Positions 25,639 to 34,018 of a stretch of 39,449 nt of DNA are shown here, one piece after another; the first letter of the stretch is position 1, and each line of letters opens with the position of its first letter. The translations under genes were made by a program, and so were the position numbers. Source of the stretch: Candidatus Bathyarchaeota archaeon (lineage in GTDB: Archaea; Thermoproteota; Bathyarchaeia; Bathyarchaeales; Bathycorpusculaceae); NCBI GenBank assembly GCA_030607735.1, contig JAUWJK010000002.1, positions 1-39,449 on the forward strand, read 5' to 3'. The notes below the pieces were generated by a model. The model was not told the DNA's origin. It made no database searches and saw nothing but the letters and a program-made list of their open reading frames with translations.

Positions 25639-26660
25639 GAATTATTCTAATTGGGTACGGTGTGGTAGGACAAAGTTTAACAGATATTTTTTTACAACGA
25701 AAAATAGAGAATCTTAGAAATTACGGGTTCAATCCGAAAGTTGTTGCGATCACTGATCGAGGTGGCGCTGCAATAAATACTAAAGGACTAGACTTAAAAA
25801 GAATTCAGAACATAAAAAAAAGAGAAGGGACAGTAGCAGCCGATTCTGTATTTGGACATACACAAATGTCTGGGCAAGACATAATTCAATCAATCGAAGC
25901 AGAAATAATGATTGAAGCAACTTCTACAAACATCACAACCGGTGAACCAGGGATATCAAATATCAAAACAGCTTTTAACTCAGGAAAACATGTAGTGACA
26001 ACAAATAAAGGTCCTTTAGCTCTCTCTTTCCCTACATTAATAGAACTAGCAGAACATAACAAAGTTCTATTGCGTTTTAGTGGTACTGTCGGAGGAGGCA
26101 CGCCAATTCTTGAGTTCGCAAAAAAGTGTCTTGAGGGGGATAGAATAAAAGAGATCCATGGAATCTTAAATGGAACTACAAATTATATTCTCACAGAAAT
26201 GGCAGAAAAAAAAATTACTTTTGAAAAAGCATTAGAAGCTGCACAAAGACTTGGTTATGCAGAAACTAATCCAGCAATGGATATAGATGGTTTGGATGCT
26301 GCCGCTAAAGTTGTTATTATTGGAAACTGGATAATGAATAAAAAATTTACTTTAAAAGATGTGGATATAGTAGGAATTCGTGATATTACTCTCAAAGCAC
26401 TTGAAATTGCTTCTAAAAAGGGAAAAAGAATTAAGTTAATTGGATCAATAGATGGAAAACCAACTGTAGCACCTAAAGAGATAGAAAGAAATGATCCATT
26501 ATGTGTAAACGGGGTCCTCAATGCAGTAACATTTGTTTCAGAATACGCTGGAAAAGAAACTATAATTGGTAGAGGTGCAGGTGGAATCGAAACTGCCAGT
26601 GCAGTTCTGAGAGATCTATTAGACATAAAACATCATTTAGCAAATAAAATACTAAGTTAA
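25635..26660 (+). CDS. hom: Homoserine dehydrogenase
   Basis: Reduces aspartate semialdehyde to homoserine. The nucleotide-binding loop is LIGYGVVGQSL at the N-terminus; VVTTNKGPLAL and FSGTVGGGTPILEF follow. The catalytic region is GILNGTTNYILTEM with GYAETNPAMDIDGLDAAAK, then a short C-terminal segment. At 341 residues it lacks the C-terminal ACT domain of long bacterial forms, so threonine feedback probably acts elsewhere, for example on aspartokinase or through the ACT regulator. The start is TTG with AGGTGAT three bases upstream, overlapping the thrC stop. Confidence 0.96.
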   Translation: MRIILIGYGVVGQSLTDIFLQRKIENLRNYGFNPKVVAITDRGGAAINTKGLDLKRIQNIKKREGTVAADSVFGHTQMSGQDIIQSIEAEIMIEATSTNITTGEPGISNIKTAFNSGKHVVTTNKGPLALSFPTLIELAEHNKVLLRFSGTVGGGTPILEFAKKCLEGDRIKEIHGILNGTTNYILTEMAEKKITFEKALEAAQRLGYAETNPAMDIDGLDAAAKVVIIGNWIMNKKFTLKDVDIVGIRDITLKALEIASKKGKRIKLIGSIDGKPTVAPKEIERNDPLCVNGVLNAVTFVSEYAGKETIIGRGAGGIETASAVLRDLLDIKHHLANKILS

Positions 26661-26681
26661 AATTAACAAAGGTGAGAATAT

Positions 26682-28088
26682 TTGAAGATAATCGTGATGA
26701 AATTTGGAGGAACTTCAATTGGTACTGGTGAAAATATTCGCAATGTAGCTAATATTGTTAGAAATAATTCTAAAAAAGGAAATACAGTAGTGGTTGTTGT
26801 TTCAGCTTTAGCAGGTGTTACAAATCAACTTATTCATGAAGCGGAAGAAGTGAAGAAAGGAAAAGAGGGAAGGATTCAAGAATTTATTAAAGAATTAACC
26901 GAAAAACACCTAGAAACAATAAATAATGCAATTGAAAATAAAAAGTTAAAAGAAGAAACAAAACATTCTGTAAAGAATATAATCGAAGAACTTGAGAAAA
27001 TTCTAATAGGCATATACTATGTTGGCGAACTTACTTTAAAAACAAAAGATCAAGTTTTGTCCTTCGGAGAAAGATTAGCAGCTTTGATAGTATCAGCTGC
27101 TCTAAGAGATGTTAATCTTGAATCACAGTATTTTACAGGAAAAGAAGCGGGTATAGTTACAGATTCGAAGTTTGGAGAAGCAAATCCATTAATGAATTTT
27201 ACTACTCATCAAGTTATTGAAAGAATTAAACCATTACTGGAGAAAAATATGGTTCCAGTCATCACTGGATTCATAGCTGCAAATCAAGATGGTGTAGTAA
27301 CCACATTAGGTCGCGGAGGATCAGATTACACTGCAACTATTTTAGGTGTTGCGCTTGATGTTGATGAAGTTTGGATATGGACAGATGTTGATGGAATAAT
27401 GACTTCAGATCCCAAAATTATCTTAGATGCTAAAACGCTCACTGGACTATCTTACGGGGAAGCTGCTGAAATGGCAATATTCGGGGCAAAAGCTATGCAC
27501 CCCCAAGCGCTAGAACCAGCTATTAAAAAACACATTCCAGTAAGAATTAGAAATGTTTTTAATCCTAAAAATCCTGGAACATTGATTTCGGAAGGCGCAG
27601 AAGTTGAATCAAAAGAAGTTGTCAAGGCAATAGCAATGATCTCAGATGTCTCTATGATTAATATTAGGGGGGCAGGAATGGTTGGGGCCCCAGGAAGCTA
27701 CGCAAAAATATTCAAAATACTAGGAAAAAACAACATAAATGTCATGATGGTTTCAACAGCAGTATCTGAAGCAAATATTTCAATTATTATTCGTAGAAAT
27801 CAACTAGAGAGAGCCATGAGTACATTAGAAATTGCTCTGCTAGGAAGTGATTTGTCTAATAAAATAACATCAGAAGATGACGTTTGCGTTATAGCTGCAA
27901 TGGGTGCTAACATGAAGGGTTCATCAGGAGTTGCATCTAGAATATTTTCAGCAGTTGCAAAAAAGAGAATAAATATCCATATGATAGCTCAAGGTTCTTC
28001 AGAACTCAACATATCTTTTGTTGTAAAAGAGAGAGATGGCCCAATAGCAGTTAGTGCAATTCATGAAGAATTTAATTTAAACAAATAA
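26682..28088 (+). CDS. lysC: Aspartate kinase
   Basis: First step of the aspartate family. The kinase domain begins MKFGGTS (catalytic K7 region), has VVVVVSALAGVTNQL, FGERLAA, and TLGRGGSDYTATILG. A tandem pair of ACT domains fills about residues 310-468 (MVGAPGSYAKIFKILGKNNI and GSSGVASRIFSAVAKKRINI), so end-product inhibition is expected. Start is TTG with GGTGAG six bases upstream; length 468 is normal. Because lysine seems to be made by the LysW route here, this enzyme probably serves threonine and methionine. It ends at a hairpin shared with the converging lysK. Confidence 0.95.
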   Translation: MKIIVMKFGGTSIGTGENIRNVANIVRNNSKKGNTVVVVVSALAGVTNQLIHEAEEVKKGKEGRIQEFIKELTEKHLETINNAIENKKLKEETKHSVKNIIEELEKILIGIYYVGELTLKTKDQVLSFGERLAALIVSAALRDVNLESQYFTGKEAGIVTDSKFGEANPLMNFTTHQVIERIKPLLEKNMVPVITGFIAANQDGVVTTLGRGGSDYTATILGVALDVDEVWIWTDVDGIMTSDPKIILDAKTLTGLSYGEAAEMAIFGAKAMHPQALEPAIKKHIPVRIRNVFNPKNPGTLISEGAEVESKEVVKAIAMISDVSMINIRGAGMVGAPGSYAKIFKILGKNNINVMMVSTAVSEANISIIIRRNQLERAMSTLEIALLGSDLSNKITSEDDVCVIAAMGANMKGSSGVASRIFSAVAKKRINIHMIAQGSSELNISFVVKERDGPIAVSAIHEEFNLNK

Positions 28089-28093
28089 AAAGA

Positions 28094-28130
28094 CTAAATT
28101 AGGAATAACTTAGTTATTTTCCTATTTTAG
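28094..28130. terminator. Hairpin between converging lysC and lysK
   Basis: A long imperfect hairpin: arm 28094-28110 pairs with 28112-28130, interrupted by one mismatch and a two-base bulge, with a one-base loop. It begins 6 nt after the lysC stop and spans the lysK stop and its last codons on the other strand. Its symmetry lets it act for both transcripts, as a terminator or a 3'-end stabiliser. The only long T-runs nearby are short and AT-mixed. Confidence 0.5.
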
Positions 28131-29226
28131 CATGTAACTCACACAATTTAAGAATAGCTTTTTCATAGACTTCTATACTTTTTAGATAGTCGCGAATTTT
28201 TATGTGTTCATCTTTAGTGTGGTCTAAATGAGAATCGCCAGGACCATATGTAACTATTGGAGATTGAATAGCACGACCGAGAATATTCATATCCCCAGTA
28301 CCAGTTTTCCTCAGCAAAACGGCAGGTTTTTTGTTAATTGTTCTTATTGAAAAAGAAAGAGCTCTAACCAAAGGAGAAGTTTTATCCACCTCAAAAGGTT
28401 CATTTGAATCTTCTATTGAATAAGTAATCTTTACTTTTGGATTATCAAATAAATATTTTTCAATCACTTTCTTTATTTCACTGAAAACTTCTGTTGAAGA
28501 AGTTTGAGGAGGAATTCTAAGATCAACATGCATTTCGCTTTTAAAAGGTATTACAGAATTAGCAAATCCACCAATTACCTGTGTTAGACAAGCTGTAATT
28601 GAATTATATGGACTGGACGGAATTTTCGCTGAAGGAAATTTTTGGCTAATTTTTTCCCAAAGCTCAAAAGCTTTTTCAAGAGCATTTTCATAGGCCCATG
28701 GTGTAGAGGAATGCCCAGTTTCTGTTTTACAAATTATTTTTATGTGCAGATTGCCCTTGTAACCAATGGTTATATTTCCTACGCCACTAGGTTCTCCAAA
28801 TATAGCATAATCAGCAGAAATACCATCATTTATTAAATTCTTGACTCCTCGACTAGTTGCTTCTTCTTCAACGACACTAGCGACCACTAGTTTAGCTTTG
28901 AAATTTGGATTTTTCGCAACAGATGATGATGCAAGTATCATCGAAGCTAAGGGACCTTTTGCGTCAACTGCACCTCTTGCATAGATTTTGCCGTTCTCAA
29001 TACGCAATGGAAGATGACCAACAACAGTATCCATGTGTCCACATAGAAGTATTGTCGGTTTACCCACACCAATTTCTCCTATGACATTACCGACAGAGTC
29101 TTTTTTTACAGTAAACCCCAACTTTTCCATTTCTATAACAAGGAAGTCTGAGATGGCTTCTTCACAACCGGAAGGACTGAAAATTCCTAACAAGTTAGTT
29201 AAGAATCGTACTTTTGGATCACCCAT
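28114..29226 (-). CDS. lysK: [LysW]-lysine/ornithine hydrolase
   Basis: M20-family metallopeptidase that releases lysine (or ornithine) from the C-terminal glutamate of LysW. Metal ligands are seen in CGHMDTVVG (H64, D66), GAVDAKGP (D88) and VVEEEATSRG (E120-E122). GEPSG and GYKGNLHIKI belong to the second half and lid domain. The ATG at 29226 (370 residues) is chosen because GGAGA lies eight bases before it; a start nine codons upstream is possible. It overlaps lysJ by eight bases (ATGGGTGA). Last gene of the lysWXYZJK operon. Confidence 0.93.
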   Translation of the reverse strand: MGDPKVRFLTNLLGIFSPSGCEEAISDFLVIEMEKLGFTVKKDSVGNVIGEIGVGKPTILLCGHMDTVVGHLPLRIENGKIYARGAVDAKGPLASMILASSSVAKNPNFKAKLVVASVVEEEATSRGVKNLINDGISADYAIFGEPSGVGNITIGYKGNLHIKIICKTETGHSSTPWAYENALEKAFELWEKISQKFPSAKIPSSPYNSITACLTQVIGGFANSVIPFKSEMHVDLRIPPQTSSTEVFSEIKKVIEKYLFDNPKVKITYSIEDSNEPFEVDKTSPLVRALSFSIRTINKKPAVLLRKTGTGDMNILGRAIQSPIVTYGPGDSHLDHTKDEHIKIRDYLKSIEVYEKAILKLCELHAKIGK

Positions 29227-30406
29227 TTTGTTTGTCTCCAAGTATTGAATCAATAACAGCTATAGCTTGATCAATTTGATCTTTGGTAACTACAAGTGGA
29301 GGTAAAAAACGCAAAACATTTCGTCCTGCATTCAAAATAAGTAAACCTTTGTCTGAAGCTTTTTGAATAATTTTCGTGACATCTTTTCTCAGTTCAATAG
29401 CTAACATTAGACCCAAACCTCGAACTTCTTTAATTGTCTTATATTTGTTTTTTAGTTCTTCTAATTTATTTACAAAATATTTTCCGTTAGTAGCAGCATT
29501 CTCCACTAGCATCTCTTTTTGAAGAGCTGTAATTGCTGCACTTGCAGCGGCACAAACTACTGGACCACCACTAAAAGTGCTGGTATGTTCGCCAGTTTTA
29601 AGAGAGGACATTATATGATCTTTGGCCACTGTTATTCCGATGGGTAATCCGCCTGCAAATGGTTTTGCTAAGCATAAAATATCAGGCGTAATTTTCCAAT
29701 GCTCAAATGCAAATAATTTGCCTGTTCTACCAAAACTTGTCTGGACTTCATCTAGAATTAAGAGAAGTTTATTCTTGTCACATATTTCTCTAACTTCTTG
29801 AAGAAATCCCTTTGAAGGAACACGAACTCCGCCCTCACCACGAATTGGTTCAATCAAAACTGCTGCAGTATTTTCAGTTATAGCTTTCTGCAATTTATCT
29901 AAGTTATCAGGAGGAACATGTTTAAAGTCTGGAACCAAAGGCTCAAAAGGTTTACGATATTTTTTATCCCAAGTAGCAGATAGAGCACCCATAGTTTTAC
30001 CATGATATGCACCCATAAAAGCAATTATTTCAGTTTTTCCAGAGAATTTTCGGGCTAACTTTATTGCACATTCAACAGATTCTGCGCCACTGTTTGATAG
30101 AAAAATCTTATTTAGTCCTTTAGGAGTTAGATGGACAAGTTTTTGAAGTAATTCAGCACGTTTTGGATTATAAAAACCTGAATGGCACGAAATCAAGTTG
30201 GATGCTTGTTCATTTATCGCTTTCACTATTTTTGGGTGGGAATGACCTAAAGCTGCAACTCCATAACTGCTTGTAAAATCTAAATATTTTTTCCCTTGGA
30301 TATCCCATACTATAGCACCCTTTCCTTTAACGAGAACCAATGGTCTTTTTGCATAAACATTTGCCATTAAGTTATTTTCTATATCAAAAATTTCTTGTTC
30401 ATTCAT
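29219..30406 (-). CDS. lysJ: [LysW]-aminoadipate semialdehyde / glutamate semialdehyde aminotransferase
   Basis: Class III PLP aminotransferase (ArgD/LysJ family), 395 residues. SNSGAESVECAIKLAR (about 104-119), the AYHGKTMGALSATW stretch, LDEVQTSFGRTG (D219) and the PLP lysine K248 in CLAKPFAGGLP are all present. In the pathway it aminates the LysW-bound semialdehyde to LysW-lysine or LysW-ornithine, with glutamate as donor. Assignment to the LysW pathway comes from its place between lysZ and lysK. The start overlaps lysZ by eight bases (ATGAATGA); a second ATG four bases in is out of frame. Confidence 0.94.
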   Translation of the reverse strand: MNEQEIFDIENNLMANVYAKRPLVLVKGKGAIVWDIQGKKYLDFTSSYGVAALGHSHPKIVKAINEQASNLISCHSGFYNPKRAELLQKLVHLTPKGLNKIFLSNSGAESVECAIKLARKFSGKTEIIAFMGAYHGKTMGALSATWDKKYRKPFEPLVPDFKHVPPDNLDKLQKAITENTAAVLIEPIRGEGGVRVPSKGFLQEVREICDKNKLLLILDEVQTSFGRTGKLFAFEHWKITPDILCLAKPFAGGLPIGITVAKDHIMSSLKTGEHTSTFSGGPVVCAAASAAITALQKEMLVENAATNGKYFVNKLEELKNKYKTIKEVRGLGLMLAIELRKDVTKIIQKASDKGLLILNAGRNVLRFLPPLVVTKDQIDQAIAVIDSILGDKQNG

Positions 30407-31208
30407 TGCTAATCACAGTTCCACGTTTATGATTCAAAGCTTTAGAAATTGGCATTTTGCCTAAACCAGATGTTATTATTACTTCAGGTACACCTTTATT
30501 GAGTGCGTCCTGGGATGCATGGATCTTAGTACTCATTCCCTGTCCAATCTCTGAAAGAATAGATTTGACCTCAGAAATTTTAAGTTTGGAAACAGGGTTT
30601 CCTTTCAAAAACAAGCCTTCAACATCAGTTAATAATATTAAACGATCAGCAGCAAGACTACAAGCAATAGCAGCAGCAGTTCTATCTCCATCAACATTAA
30701 GTGATTCAAATTCTTCACTAATTGCAATTGGAGTTACAACTGGAGTGTAGTTTTTTTCGAGCAAAGATTTCAACAGTTCCGTATTTACTTCAGTTATCCT
30801 TCCGGTATATCCACCATCAATTACTTTCTTCCGACCTCTTTTATCAACAATAATTAAACGTTTTTTCCGTTTTGCTTTCAGAAGAAAACCATCTAAACCA
30901 GATAGTCCAATAGCAAATATTCCTTGTCTCTCAAAAGCTAAAACTATGTTCTTGTTCATCTTTCCAGCCATTACCATACAAAAAATCTCCATAGTTTCTT
31001 TGTCAGTATATCGACTTCTGAATCCTTGAGGAGAGACTACAAATTTCTGTTCTTTACCTAGGCGTGATGCTACTTCAGTGACTTCGGAACCACCTCCATG
31101 AACAAAAACGATTTTATGATCTTTTAGTAATTCTTTTACATCTTCAACCAGATTTAAAGAAGTACCATCTTTTAGAATACTTCCACCTAATTTAGCAACT
31201 ATCAACAT
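30399..31208 (-). CDS. lysZ: [LysW]-aminoadipate/glutamate kinase
   Basis: Amino-acid kinase family (ArgB/LysZ), 269 residues; phosphorylates the side-chain carboxylate of LysW-bound aminoadipate or glutamate. Seen: AKLGGSILKDG at the N-terminus, VHGGGSEVTEVA, a YTDKETMEIFCMVMAGK helix, GGYTGRITEVNTELLK, LNVDGDRTAAAIA, LLTDVEGLF and the GQGMSTKIHAS loop that binds the nucleotide. YTDKE and MVMAGKMNK are the wording I associate with archaeal LysZ rather than bacterial ArgB. The ATG lies 6 nt after the lysY stop. Confidence 0.94.
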   Translation of the reverse strand: MLIVAKLGGSILKDGTSLNLVEDVKELLKDHKIVFVHGGGSEVTEVASRLGKEQKFVVSPQGFRSRYTDKETMEIFCMVMAGKMNKNIVLAFERQGIFAIGLSGLDGFLLKAKRKKRLIIVDKRGRKKVIDGGYTGRITEVNTELLKSLLEKNYTPVVTPIAISEEFESLNVDGDRTAAAIACSLAADRLILLTDVEGLFLKGNPVSKLKISEVKSILSEIGQGMSTKIHASQDALNKGVPEVIITSGLGKMPISKALNHKRGTVISNE

Positions 31209-31214
31209 ATTAAA

Positions 31215-32267
31215 TCACATCGGATGAAAACCAATGCTGTTTAGACCTGTTTCTTCAGGAACGCCCATAAGTATATTTAAACATTGAACACCTTGACCTG
31301 AAGCACCTTTAACCATGTTGTCGATGGCCGAGAAAACTATCAGACGATTAGCCCGCGAATCAATCTCAAATCCAATGTCACAAATGTTTGTTCCCAGTAC
31401 AATTTTTGGGTTTGGTAATGTGTATGGGCCTCGTTTACATTTAACTAAACGAATAAACGGTTCATCTGAATAATAATCTCGAAAAACTTTCCAAACATCT
31501 TTATTCGTAAAAGATTGTTGTGGAAAAAGATGAATTGTCGAAAGAATACCTCTAACCATATTTACTGCATGAGGTGTAAATGAAACTAGGCAATTACTTT
31601 TTGTTAAATTATTTAGCTCTTGTTGAACTTCGGCGATATGTCGATGTCCATTGACTTTGTATGGACGTACTCCACCAAATCTTTCAGGATGATGGGAGAC
31701 TATCGTAGGTTTACCACCTCCGCCTGAAGATCCTACTTTTAGATCTACAATTATCTTTTCTGTTTCAACAAGTCCTGCATTAACTATTGGTGCTAATCCC
31801 AAAATAGTAGCTGTTGCCATACATCCTGGACACGCGACTAAAGTCGCGTTCTTAATAGCGTCTCTATGAAGCTCTGGCAATCCATAAACAGCAATCTTGA
31901 GAAGATCAGAGTTAGAATGTGTCCACCCATACCATTTTTCATAATCATCCGGATTTTTTAGTCTAAAATCAGCACTCATATCAATAACTTTTAGCCCTAC
32001 TTCTAGAAGTCCTGGAATTAGATTCACTGCACCACCATGTGGAGTAGCTGTAAAAACAATGTCACAATTTTTTTGAAGTTCAGAAATATTTTGAGGAACA
32101 AATTTCAACTGAGTTACACCTCTAAGATTGGGATGTATATTAAAGACATAATCACCAACACTCTGACGAGATGTGACCATAGTGACTTCGATGTTTGGAT
32201 GGAGAAGCAATAAACGAAGAAGTTCTCCACCAACATATCCTGAACCACCTATTATTCCAATTTTCAA
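31215..32267 (-). CDS. lysY: [LysW]-aminoadipyl/glutamyl phosphate reductase
   Basis: ArgC/LysY family NADPH-dependent reductase forming the LysW-bound semialdehyde. The Rossmann loop is GIIGGSGYVGGELLRLL. The catalytic cysteine is in VACPGCMATATILGLAP, with the general-base histidine region SHHPERFGG and GHRHIAEVQQEL downstream. I place the start at TTG 32267 (350 residues, beginning MKIGIIGG) since AGGTGAT stands four bases before it, as at hom; the GTG three codons upstream overlaps that SD. It follows lysX by a short gap of about 22 nt. Confidence 0.94.
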   Translation of the reverse strand: MKIGIIGGSGYVGGELLRLLLLHPNIEVTMVTSRQSVGDYVFNIHPNLRGVTQLKFVPQNISELQKNCDIVFTATPHGGAVNLIPGLLEVGLKVIDMSADFRLKNPDDYEKWYGWTHSNSDLLKIAVYGLPELHRDAIKNATLVACPGCMATATILGLAPIVNAGLVETEKIIVDLKVGSSGGGGKPTIVSHHPERFGGVRPYKVNGHRHIAEVQQELNNLTKSNCLVSFTPHAVNMVRGILSTIHLFPQQSFTNKDVWKVFRDYYSDEPFIRLVKCKRGPYTLPNPKIVLGTNICDIGFEIDSRANRLIVFSAIDNMVKGASGQGVQCLNILMGVPEETGLNSIGFHPM

Positions 32268-32289
32268 GATTATCACCTAAAGAGTATTA

Positions 32290-33468
32290 TCATATTAGAC
32301 TTTTAGCACCTTTTATCAACGGAATTGCAACATTAATTCCAGCAATTAACCGTGTATGCTCCCAGAATTCTGGACAAGAATTCGATTCATGAAAAACAAT
32401 AGCATCTTTATTTTTTTCTATGCTTTCATCAATAATATTTTTAACTTTTTGATAAGGTTTAGTAACCATATAGTCTTGGAAAGATTTTTCTAGTTTATCA
32501 TTCCACAAAGAGAAGTTACTTTGTTTATGTTTCTCAGTTTTAATTTTCCGTATTGACTCAAAAACAGTTAACGCTTTTTCAAGTTCAAGTTTCAGTTGAT
32601 AGTCGTCAACAAGTTTATTTTCCTGAATATTTATCATTCCATCTAGGGCAAAAAGCCAAGCTTCTTGATCTTTACTAAGCGCTTTGCCACTTTTAATTGA
32701 TAAATCTATGATATTGGAGGGTAGTTTTGCAGCAAAAACGGCGTTTCCTAGATAGGTATTTGTTCGAAAATCTTTAAGTCCAGCCCGTGCTAGCGCTACT
32801 GGATGACAAATTGGAAACTTTCCTTGTTCTTTATATACTATTATTCTTAAATCAAAAAACCATTTTTTAATATACTCCTGGGCAACGATACCTATGGGAT
32901 TTATTATCGATGGCTTAGTTTCTCGAATATTGAAAAGTAGTTCTTCTCGATTGTTTGAAAGCAGCATTCCTTTTCCATGAGTGCCAGAATCAGGTTTTAT
33001 TACTATTCCTTCATCAAGAAATAGAGTATCTTGAAAAAGATCCGCAATATCAAGTTCATTGTGAAGGATTTTTCCATTTTTTAGCATGTTTGAAGAGTCA
33101 CAAGGAATAAAAACTGTTTTAGGAATAGGAATTCCTTCTTTCCATAAATGAAGTAGAGTTCTTAATTTGCTGTAACAAATAAACTCAATAGAAGAGGAGT
33201 TTACAGTTTTTTTACCTAAGAGTTCAAAAAGGTAACCCGCTTGAAGTCTTCTGTTCTTGCTTTGAGCTCTATTTAAAACGACTTTGGTATCTTTTATAAT
33301 CTGTGTAAAAACTTTACCCTTGGTTTTAGCTAAGAAATTATTGTTGAATATCGAGAACGCAATTTTTCGAAATGGTATAAAGGTCAAGTCTACTCCAAGT
33401 TTTTTAGCAGTTAGTTTTATCCCCATTTCATCTGTTTCAGAACGTTCGTATAGAAGGGCAATGCTCAT
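32290..33468 (-). CDS. lysX: LysX-type ATP-grasp ligase, divergent, with large insertion
   Basis: Joins the amino group of 2-aminoadipate (LysX) or glutamate (ArgX) to the C-terminal Glu of LysW. Residues 1-245 follow the family: VVLNRAQSKNRRLQAGYLFE, GIPIPKTVFIPCD, the ATP-grasp IVIKPDSGTHGKGM and VAQEYIKKWFFDLRIIVY. Metal ligands D276 (FALDGM), E361 and N363 (FHESNSCPEF) remain. However, it has 392 residues against about 280 normally. Most of the surplus is a charged helical insert, about 280-354, between the metal-binding D and E. The loop usually reading NTARGG is NTYLGN (237-242). The start is ATG with GGAGAT eight bases upstream. Its place between lysW and lysY supports the role; substrate is unsettled. 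Confidence 0.85.
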   Translation of the reverse strand: MSIALLYERSETDEMGIKLTAKKLGVDLTFIPFRKIAFSIFNNNFLAKTKGKVFTQIIKDTKVVLNRAQSKNRRLQAGYLFELLGKKTVNSSSIEFICYSKLRTLLHLWKEGIPIPKTVFIPCDSSNMLKNGKILHNELDIADLFQDTLFLDEGIVIKPDSGTHGKGMLLSNNREELLFNIRETKPSIINPIGIVAQEYIKKWFFDLRIIVYKEQGKFPICHPVALARAGLKDFRTNTYLGNAVFAAKLPSNIIDLSIKSGKALSKDQEAWLFALDGMINIQENKLVDDYQLKLELEKALTVFESIRKIKTEKHKQSNFSLWNDKLEKSFQDYMVTKPYQKVKNIIDESIEKNKDAIVFHESNSCPEFWEHTRLIAGINVAIPLIKGAKSLI

Positions 33469-33548
33469 CTTGTAGTATCTCCAAAAAAATTATTTATAAA
33501 AAAAAGTAGATGTTTTATCTCTTTAGTTAACGAGGTCAATAAGAGCAA

Positions 33549-33725
33549 TTACTCGCCCCAGTCTTCTCCCTCGATAGTTAATTCTTGTAATTCTATACAC
33601 CCATCTTTAATTTCCTTTACTTCGAGTTCAAGTCCGCAACTCTCACAGCTAACAATTTCACCTTTTTCTGCATCAACTGGAATTGATAGAGTTGTATCAC
33701 AATCGGGACAGGTATTTTTATTCAT
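33549..33725 (-). CDS. lysW: LysW amino-group carrier protein
   Basis: Small acidic carrier that protects the alpha-amino group of the pathway intermediate by an isopeptide-like bond to its C-terminal glutamate, and presents it to LysX, LysZ, LysY, LysJ and LysK. The 58-residue product has a zinc knuckle with C6-P-D-C9 and C27-E-S-C30-G, many Asp/Glu, and the hallmark C-terminus EDWGE. The ATG at 33725 is preferred over one 15 codons upstream because GAGGTGA lies about five bases before it and the N-terminus then starts just ahead of the first zinc ligand. First gene of the operon; divergent from the Lrp-family gene. Confidence 0.97.
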   Translation of the reverse strand: MNKNTCPDCDTTLSIPVDAEKGEIVSCESCGLELEVKEIKDGCIELQELTIEGEDWGE

Positions 33726-33801
33726 TATCTTCACCTCTGTTGTTTCTAAAGCTGTAATTTGGTTATTCATTTAGTGTCACCAATTTTTTAATCGGAAATG
33801 T

Positions 33802-33855
33802 CTCTTTCAAGAGGCGTCTTTCTTTTAAACTTTACGACTTATTTGTAACAAATTG
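33802..33855. promoter_or_regulatory. Divergent lysW / Lrp-gene control region with two palindromes
   Basis: Two dyads flank a shared TATA-like sequence (CTTTTAAACTT, about 33822-33832). They are CTCTTTCAAGAG at 33802-33813 (5-bp arms, 2-nt spacer) and ATTTGTAACAAAT at 33843-33855, a perfect 13-bp palindrome about its central base. Archaeal Lrp-family regulators commonly bind short AT-rich palindromes near the TATA box of their own and neighbouring genes. In Sulfolobus, LysM, an Lrp member, lies beside and controls the LysW operon. That these are operators is inference. Confidence 0.5.
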
Positions 33856-34018
33856 GGGGATTGTTGTCCCATTTAGAACAAAAAAACTTTTGAATTTACG
33901 AATTTCGAATAATAAAAAAGAAATAACATCTGAAAAAAAATTAAAACCTAAATTTTTAGTTAAAATAATTCAGAAAGCGTTAAATTTTTCTGTTCACAAG
34001 AAATACCTGGGATCGCAA

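Noticed and set aside
33491-33500. TATA-like TTTATAAATA on the minus strand between lysW and lysX, as an internal promoter
   Set aside because: A start 25 nt downstream would fall at the lysX ATG and remove the good SD GGAGAT, so the two signals conflict. The AT-rich spacer alone can explain it.
33890-34018. 43-codon N-terminal extension of the Lrp-family gene from a TTG start
   Set aside because: The segment is low-complexity and unlike the family, whose members begin just before the helix-turn-helix. It also overlaps the likely promoter region; the ATG at 34019 gives the normal length.
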